NCBI GenBank assembly: GCA_016758965.1
Contig: JAEPRB010000589.1
Coordinates: forward strand, 1 to 12,263
From: Circinella minor
Taxonomy: Eukaryota; Mucoromycota; Mucoromycetes; Mucorales; Lichtheimiaceae
Length of the DNA: 12,263 bases
Direction: 5' to 3'
Shown here: positions 7,255-12,263 of the stretch, piece by piece
Layout of the letters: every line of letters starts with the position of its first letter
How positions within the stretch are numbered: the stretch's first letter is position 1
The notes under the pieces: generated by a model
What the model was told of the DNA's origin: nothing
Seen by the model: the letters and a program-made list of their open reading frames with translations, nothing else
Database searches by the model: none
Position numbers and translations under genes: made by a program

Positions 7255-10200
7255 TTAGGATCTATTTGTCTTCTTGCTTTGATAAACTGATCTTGTATTT
7301 CTTTTTCTTTTTGTACCTGAACCTGGTTGGGTTGCATTATTTATATCCTTCAATAATCTTTTATTGGCCTTGTTAATTTCCTTGATGCTCTCTGGTACTT
7401 CACCGATTCTTTGCCAGTACTCTTTTATAAATTTAGGATCCGTAAAATTATTCTCTGGCTCCCAAGAATCATAAGACTCATCGAAATCAAACCACTTGCA
7501 TCTATACAAATACTTATTATTGTCATCCTTTTTATGACCAATGATTGCTTCAACTTCATAGAACTTTTCTTGATGCTCTGAGATCTTATCAGAGACTTTC
7601 TTTAGTAGAGAAGGAGGATAATTTCGAGGTTCTAAGAAACCTTTTTCATTCCTCAATACATAAGTATTAGCAGCAGTTTTTCTAACAACAGTATAAAATC
7701 CCTTGTACTTTGGATCTAATTTATTCTGTTTCTCTGTAATCAAAATCATCACTGTCGATCCAGGCTTCAGATCCAGCATTTTGTGACTTGTATCAAACTT
7801 TTGCTTTTGCTTTTCAGTGACGTGCTTCACGTTTTCATACACTGCAGGGTAAACTATCTCAGTCATTCTTTTTATTTTTTCTTGCAACTCTTTACGAATC
7901 ATTTCGGCTGTTGCACTATCCTTCTCTTGACTAAAATCAACAAAATCATTTGGATTTCTACCAAACATTAACGAAAATGGAGTACTCTTCGTCCTAGCGT
8001 TATACTTACTATTCAAAAACAATTGGGCAGAGGGCACCTTCAGATCCCAGTCAGCAACGTTACCAACAATTTGTTTTTTAATGGTGTTTACTGCAGACTG
8101 TACAGCTCTTTCACTTGCACCATTAGCTCTAGGATGGTACTGCGAAATTAACGCGTGTTCAAAACCAACGTTCTCTTTTATGCACTTCATAAGAGAGTTC
8201 ACAAACTCACGACCTCCATCACTTTGCAACTTGCGCATTGGTCCCCATGTACCAATTATGTCTAACACTTGTAACGCAACTGTGGCCATGCTTTTGTCTG
8301 GAATGGCACGTAACACATAAAACTTACTTGCAATGTCGATCATTACTAACAAGTACTCATTACCTTTAGTTGACATCGTGAATGGACCAGCTAAGTCGAT
8401 ACCCCAACTATCCCCAGGAAGTGTGGCGGTAACAGGTCGTAAAGGATTGTAACCTTTTCTTGTGATATTGTGTCTCTGACACTGTATACATGATTGTATA
8501 AGCTCATTTGCTTGATTCTTCAAGTTGGTCCAGTAAATACCCTTTCTCTTTAAGGCATGTACTATAGCTTCTATACCGAAATGACCCTTCAAATGTTCTT
8601 CAACTAACAAACTATTCCTTTCATTCTCTGTAGGAGGAGTAAAGTATTCACCGCTCAAAATATCTGGTAGAGGTTCTTTAGTGACAGCACTATTTCTCAT
8701 GATGGACATAAACCCATTATCCCCACCCAGTTCATTTAACGATGATTCCGGTTCTTCCGATAAACGCGACAACGCATCTGGTAACACATTAGCAACACCA
8801 GGCAAATGAACGATCTTAAAGTCATACTGTAAAATTGTGTCCATCCATGCAATCATCATCAGGTTAGCAACACGCTGAGTATGAAGATACGTCAAAGCCT
8901 TATGATCCGTATACAAGGTAAAAGTGGATCCATAGATGTACTTGTGAAAACGCTTGAGTGCAAATACTAAAGCTAGTAATTCTCTTTTTGTAGCTGAATA
9001 TTTACGTTCACTTTTGGATAAGCTCTTAGCCACAAACGATATATATTTAGTTTTGCCACCTATGACTTGATACAACACCGCTCCAATTCCATTGAGGGAT
9101 GCATCACAACTAATACAAAAACGAGAATTCATATCTGGGTACGACAACACCAGATCACTCAATAGTGCTTTTTTCAAGTTATCAAATGCAGTTTGATGCT
9201 TATCAGTCCACAAATGGGTAATCGACTTTTCATTTCTCAATGAGTCCAATGGTGACATGATTGACGACACATTAGGGATCAAAGTTCGGAAATAGTTGAT
9301 TAAACCACAATAACTTTGGATATCTTTACCCGTTCTTGGCAGAGGAAACTCTAATACATTAACAAGCTTTCTACGGTCCATGGTAATGCCTTCAGGCGAG
9401 ATATGAAAACCAAGTAAATAAATTTCTTTCTGAAAGAAATGACACTTCTTTGGATTCAACTTCAAATTGACCTTTGTTAATCTTTCAATGACTTGCTTCA
9501 AGTGTGCCTTATGTTCCTCAAATGTCTTGCTAGCGCAAACAATGTCATCCACAAAAAATCTTACAAAAGGTAAACCTTCTAAAGCTATACTCATTGTTCT
9601 TTGAAATTGTGAACTAACATGTTTAATACCAAAGACTGTTCCAATAGGCTTATACTGCACACCACGCCATGTGAAACTGAGCTTATGCGCGTCCTTTGGG
9701 TTCAAACGCAAGGAGTTGAATGCAGACTTTAAATCAAGAGTAGAATAAATATTCGCACCCTTTAAATCTTCGAACAGTTCACCAATCAGAGGCAGAGGCA
9801 TACGATCAATTGACTTCAAAAGAGTGTTAACTAAACGTGGGTCATGACAAACACGATACCCAGTAACTTCACCTTTTCCGTTAGTCTTCTTAACTACAGT
9901 TAAAGGCGTATTCCATTCGGTGTTTGCAGGAGCTCTTTCAATAATACCATTCTCAATCCATTCTTTCACCTGTTCATCCACGACACCTTGCATCGAAATG
10001 GGAATAGGATAAGGACTTCTGAAAGCAGTAGCATTCTCGGGAGTATCCAAGCAAACAACGCTTTCAGGTATAGTACAAAACGAACCCTTTGGAATAGCTT
10101 GATTGTTCTTAACAAATCTTTGAATATAATCCATAGCTTCCTCAAACTCTTTGGGACCTACAGCTGGATTATTTTCCTTTAGCTCATTTTCTCTTTCAAT

Positions 10201-12108
10201 GGATTCAAGAAGATCACTCTTATTGTTATAACGTCTATCAGCTTCTAGTCGTTCTTCACTTGAATCTTGATCATCATACATTAAAGGTAAACCAGAAATA
10301 CCAATGCCAAGAGAAAACATATAATCAGTACCAATACTGAAATCATATTCATTACTATTAGTCAAGTTCATTACTTCGAACTCACGTTGAATAGTCTTAC
10401 TATTACAAGAAACACTGATAACACATGTACCAATTCTTTTAACGTATGTATTACTATCAGCCAATCGGATAAAATATTTATGGACATTGTGTTTGCTTAT
10501 AAATTTTTTATTAACGTGTGTTACGTAACTAATAGATAAACTATTCTTGGTACAAAAATTCAAATCCACGGAACTAAATGTGGCACCACAGTCTAACAGG
10601 GAGATGGTTCTAATAGAATTATTTGCAAGAATAGGAAAGGTAATATTAGTGCTCATGTCTTTAAAATCTTTTTTAATGACCATGTCTTTATAGTTGTACT
10701 TACAATCCAATGCCATCTGCGACAAAGCACTAGTATTGTCTTCGACGTGAGAAGAAGAGGACCCAGCCCCAGAACCAGACGAAGAAGAAGAAGAAGAGGA
10801 CCCAGCCCCAAAACGAGAGGAAGAAGACGAAGAGGAACTCGACTCACCACCAGAACGGATTGCCATTCTAGACACCTTGGCTGCAAGATGTCTTTCCCTC
10901 TTAGGACAAGAGTGACCCTTTTCCCAAGGAGACTTGCACGAAAAGCAAACGTTATCTTTCACTGCCGATCTGAAATTCCAAGACTTCTTGGCATTCTGAC
11001 CGACATCGCCAGCAAGAGAAGCTCTTTTCTTTCCCTTACCAGTACTGAAGGAAGCACTACCATTCCCTTCAGCAAAAGACTTCCAATCGGAAACTGAACT
11101 GGTCTCACCATGGTTCAGCAACAAAGAAGAAGTGTCCAGCGTGGTTGTAGTAACCAACGCAATGATGTCTTCGACATTCGAAGGCATCTTGGTTCCGTAA
11201 TTGGCAGCAAGTGGAACCATACACGCTTTACGGACTTCCGGGCGCAAGTTCCACCAAAAACAGAGGACCAACTGAACACCATCTTCCAAGCAAGCTTGAC
11301 GACGAAGTTTCTGAAACTTCGCACCAAACGAGCGGACAGACTCACTTGCTCCTTGCTTCATGGACCAGACACGACCCATATTCAAGAACTTTCTCAAAGG
11401 TGTGTCATAATAGTCCAGCAATTCACTTTCACCGGCCTTCCAGTTGAGTGATGACTCAGCCAGTTTGTCTTCAAACCAGCTTTGTGTATCCTTGTTCAAA
11501 CAAGAAGGGAGCAAGCGTTTCCAATGACTGTCAAGAGATAAGGAGTGAGCTTTCAATACCGTGGTAAACTCTTGACAAAAGTCATAGACCGAGTCAAACT
11601 TGGGTAAGTGAGGCTTCTCACAGATCGCATCCGTCACCAGTTGCAAGAAAGGGAGACCAGGGGGAACAAAGGAGTTCTTTTCTTCAACCACAGGAACATC
11701 ACGAGCGTTGGACATCTTGAGCACCTTGAGGGTCTCTTCAGCATCCTTGAAAAGCTTTTCAGCTTCTTTTGACACTTCACGAGCCAGCTTGGTGTCTTCA
11801 CCATCACGACTAGCCCTGGACAGTTGCAAGTAATTACCCAAGCAGATGTAATACTTGGACTTCTTGTCCTCAAGGTCTTCCTTGGCCGATTCAATGAGCA
11901 TTTCAGCCGTGTACTCTTCGTTGATGTTGATCTTGACTTCAACAGAGGGAGAAGGAGAAGGAGAAGAGGAAGAAGCAGCAACTTGATCACCTTCGGACAT
12001 GACAATGTCCTCGTCAACACCAGAAGAAAGAAGTTGAACATTTTCAACATGTTCAGGAGCAGCACGCTCAGCAGCAGAGTTAGAGATAGGAGAGTTGGAG
12101 GCAGACAT
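7255..12108 (-). CDS. gag-pol: Gag-Pol polyprotein of a chromovirus-type Ty3/gypsy element
   Basis: The ORF of 1617 codons has no stop or frameshift, and its ATG lies 28 bases from the 5' LTR. Gag capsid-like region: ~150-340. Zinc knuckle: 388-401 (CFSCKSPWEKGHSC, the CX2C...W...GHXC form). A Ser-rich linker follows at ~420-455. Protease has D506-C-G-A, with Cys where Ser/Thr is usual, and a later IGTDY motif. Reverse transcriptase has D792 (LDLKSAF) and FVDD at 852-855. RNase H has D1002, E1043 and D1068. The integrase zinc-binding domain is at ~1150-1205 and the core has D1238, D1297 and E1333 (35 residues between the last two). A chromodomain at ~1515-1568 (YEVEAI, KWFDF, SWEPENNF) by family knowledge directs integration to modified histones. 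A basic tail ends the protein. Gag and Pol are in one frame, so their ratio is not set by frameshifting here. All catalytic residues needed for activity appear present. Confidence 0.96.
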   Translation of the reverse strand: MSASNSPISNSAAERAAPEHVENVQLLSSGVDEDIVMSEGDQVAASSSSPSPSPSVEVKININEEYTAEMLIESAKEDLEDKKSKYYICLGNYLQLSRASRDGEDTKLAREVSKEAEKLFKDAEETLKVLKMSNARDVPVVEEKNSFVPPGLPFLQLVTDAICEKPHLPKFDSVYDFCQEFTTVLKAHSLSLDSHWKRLLPSCLNKDTQSWFEDKLAESSLNWKAGESELLDYYDTPLRKFLNMGRVWSMKQGASESVRSFGAKFQKLRRQACLEDGVQLVLCFWWNLRPEVRKACMVPLAANYGTKMPSNVEDIIALVTTTTLDTSSLLLNHGETSSVSDWKSFAEGNGSASFSTGKGKKRASLAGDVGQNAKKSWNFRSAVKDNVCFSCKSPWEKGHSCPKRERHLAAKVSRMAIRSGGESSSSSSSSSRFGAGSSSSSSSSGSGAGSSSSHVEDNTSALSQMALDCKYNYKDMVIKKDFKDMSTNITFPILANNSIRTISLLDCGATFSSVDLNFCTKNSLSISYVTHVNKKFISKHNVHKYFIRLADSNTYVKRIGTCVISVSCNSKTIQREFEVMNLTNSNEYDFSIGTDYMFSLGIGISGLPLMYDDQDSSEERLEADRRYNNKSDLLESIERENELKENNPAVGPKEFEEAMDYIQRFVKNNQAIPKGSFCTIPESVVCLDTPENATAFRSPYPIPISMQGVVDEQVKEWIENGIIERAPANTEWNTPLTVVKKTNGKGEVTGYRVCHDPRLVNTLLKSIDRMPLPLIGELFEDLKGANIYSTLDLKSAFNSLRLNPKDAHKLSFTWRGVQYKPIGTVFGIKHVSSQFQRTMSIALEGLPFVRFFVDDIVCASKTFEEHKAHLKQVIERLTKVNLKLNPKKCHFFQKEIYLLGFHISPEGITMDRRKLVNVLEFPLPRTGKDIQSYCGLINYFRTLIPNVSSIMSPLDSLRNEKSITHLWTDKHQTAFDNLKKALLSDLVLSYPDMNSRFCISCDASLNGIGAVLYQVIGGKTKYISFVAKSLSKSERKYSATKRELLALVFALKRFHKYIYGSTFTLYTDHKALTYLHTQRVANLMMIAWMDTILQYDFKIVHLPGVANVLPDALSRLSEEPESSLNELGGDNGFMSIMRNSAVTKEPLPDILSGEYFTPPTENERNSLLVEEHLKGHFGIEAIVHALKRKGIYWTNLKNQANELIQSCIQCQRHNITRKGYNPLRPVTATLPGDSWGIDLAGPFTMSTKGNEYLLVMIDIASKFYVLRAIPDKSMATVALQVLDIIGTWGPMRKLQSDGGREFVNSLMKCIKENVGFEHALISQYHPRANGASERAVQSAVNTIKKQIVGNVADWDLKVPSAQLFLNSKYNARTKSTPFSLMFGRNPNDFVDFSQEKDSATAEMIRKELQEKIKRMTEIVYPAVYENVKHVTEKQKQKFDTSHKMLDLKPGSTVMILITEKQNKLDPKYKGFYTVVRKTAANTYVLRNEKGFLEPRNYPPSLLKKVSDKISEHQEKFYEVEAIIGHKKDDNNKYLYRCKWFDFDESYDSWEPENNFTDPKFIKEYWQRIGEVPESIKEINKANKRLLKDINNATQPGSGTKRKRNTRSVYQSKKTNRS
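8715..8730 (-). promoter_or_regulatory. Candidate central polypurine tract inside pol
   Basis: CTGGGTGGGGATAATG is identical over 16 bases to the 3' polypurine tract plus the first two LTR bases (7102-7117). It encodes L1127-G-G-D-N and part of the next codon, in the linker between RNase H and integrase. Central tracts that prime a second plus strand are known in lentiviruses and in yeast Ty1; their presence here is inferred from sequence identity alone. Confidence 0.6.
10751..10835 (-). repeat. Serine-codon minisatellite in the gag-protease linker
   Basis: A 39-bp unit is repeated (starts 10751 and 10790, + strand GAAGAAGAGGACCCAGCCCC), flanked by further TCT/TCC codon runs. It encodes two 13-residue blocks built on GAGSSSS. 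This is a replication-slippage-prone linker, likely disordered, between nucleocapsid and protease. Confidence 0.75.
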
Positions 12109-12136
12109 ATTATAGGTATGAATTCAAATTAAAAAA
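12109..12136 (-). other. 28-nt leader between 5' LTR and gag start; no tRNA-type primer site
   Basis: In element orientation the leader starts TTTTTTAATTTGAATTC right after the LTR end CACAACA and reaches the ATG after 28 bases. The TGG that complements tRNA 3' CCA is absent. An 8-base stretch TAATTTGA at 12131-12124 is complementary to TCAAATTA in the LTR (6746-6739 and 12186-12179), which could support self-priming as in Tf1. Confidence 0.5.
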
Positions 12137-12263
12137 TGTTGTGTTTTGAGGTAAGTAAATTATAAGGCAGTTTGTGAATAATTTGAGACTGTTTATAAGA
12201 TGTCTTTATTATGAAATAAAATGAACAAGTATTTATATAAAAAAGACTATCTGCTGTGCCACT
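12137..12263 (-). repeat. 5' LTR of the chromovirus-type element, cut by the window edge
   Basis: All 127 bases match 6697-6823. The copy starts at the same TGTTGTG terminus and carries the AATAAA and TATA-like motifs at the offsets expected. The remaining ~280 bp would lie beyond the window. Confidence 0.95.

Larger units (their letters stand above)
6697..12263 (-). mobile_element. Ty3/gypsy chromovirus-type LTR retrotransposon, nearly complete
   Basis: In element order (right to left): the truncated 5' LTR at 12137-12263, a 28-nt leader, one gag-pol ORF at 7255-12108, the 3' polypurine tract at 7104-7117 and the complete 3' LTR at 6697-7103. The LTR ends TGTTGTG and CACCACA are near-inverted copies and begin and end with TG/CA. 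The two LTR copies match at all 127 comparable positions. With a 407-bp LTR the element should be about 5.85 kb and end about 280 bp beyond the window. A single Gag-Pol frame and a C-terminal chromodomain place it among chromoviruses, in layout like the Tf1/sushi group. It is inserted in the RT of another Ty3/gypsy element. Confidence 0.92.

Noticed and set aside
10747..11097. Arg-rich open frame on the + strand
   Set aside because: It is the antisense of the serine-codon run in gag-pol; the Arg repeats are a by-product of TCT/TCC codons on the other strand.
11115..11451. Open frames overlapping gag on both strands (113, 78 and 76 codons)
   Set aside because: They lie wholly inside the clear Gag frame and have no domain evidence of their own.
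1..12263. tRNA or rRNA genes
   Set aside because: Scanning by eye for the T-loop motif GGTTCGAATC and its variants on both strands gave no cloverleaf; a covariance search would be needed for certainty.

Overview
The window reads as a transposon-dominated, AT-rich stretch of a eukaryotic genome, most probably an early-diverging fungus of the Mucoromycota type. This is inferred from the protein families: a chromodomain-bearing Ty3/gypsy polyprotein in a single ORF, an IS630/Tc1/mariner-superfamily DDE transposase, and a tyrosine-recombinase remnant. TATA boxes of eukaryotic form are present and there is no bacterial gene organisation. I see no ordinary host gene.

Layout from left to right. Positions 1-2038 are AT-rich DNA without a supportable gene, holding a small family of CTGCCATTTTT repeats near the left edge. 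At 2039-3372 a TATA box precedes an intact DDE transposase on the + strand. Directly after its stop comes an array of seven units with a 22 bp period (3394-3541). This runs into three copies of a ~45 bp AT-rich module, in + / - / + orientation (3533-3802), with a strong G-quadruplex motif between the first two. At 3830-4150 (-) lies the C-terminal piece of a tyrosine recombinase. Positions 4151-5035 hold no recognisable gene.

The right 60% is a nested pair of Ty3/gypsy LTR retrotransposons, both on the - strand. The older one (5036-6696) is a fragment: RT from its first catalytic-aspartate motif, RNase H, integrase zinc finger and the first part of the integrase core. Its RT frame is open right up to base 6696, where a second element (6697 to beyond 12263) begins exactly with the LTR end TGTTGTG. 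The second element has a complete 3' LTR (6697-7103, 407 bp), a polypurine tract, and an intact 1617-codon Gag-Pol ORF (7255-12108). The Pol domains run protease, RT, RNase H, integrase, chromodomain. A 28-nt leader precedes the ORF. The first 127 bp of the other LTR copy are identical to the left copy and are cut by the window edge, so the insertion is recent and possibly active.

Most notable: an exact 16-bp duplicate of the 3' polypurine tract inside pol, a candidate central polypurine tract; a leader too short and of the wrong sequence for a conventional tRNA primer site; a sharp codon-usage change between gag and pol; and the 22-bp phased array plus mobile-looking module family between the transposase and the recombinase remnant.
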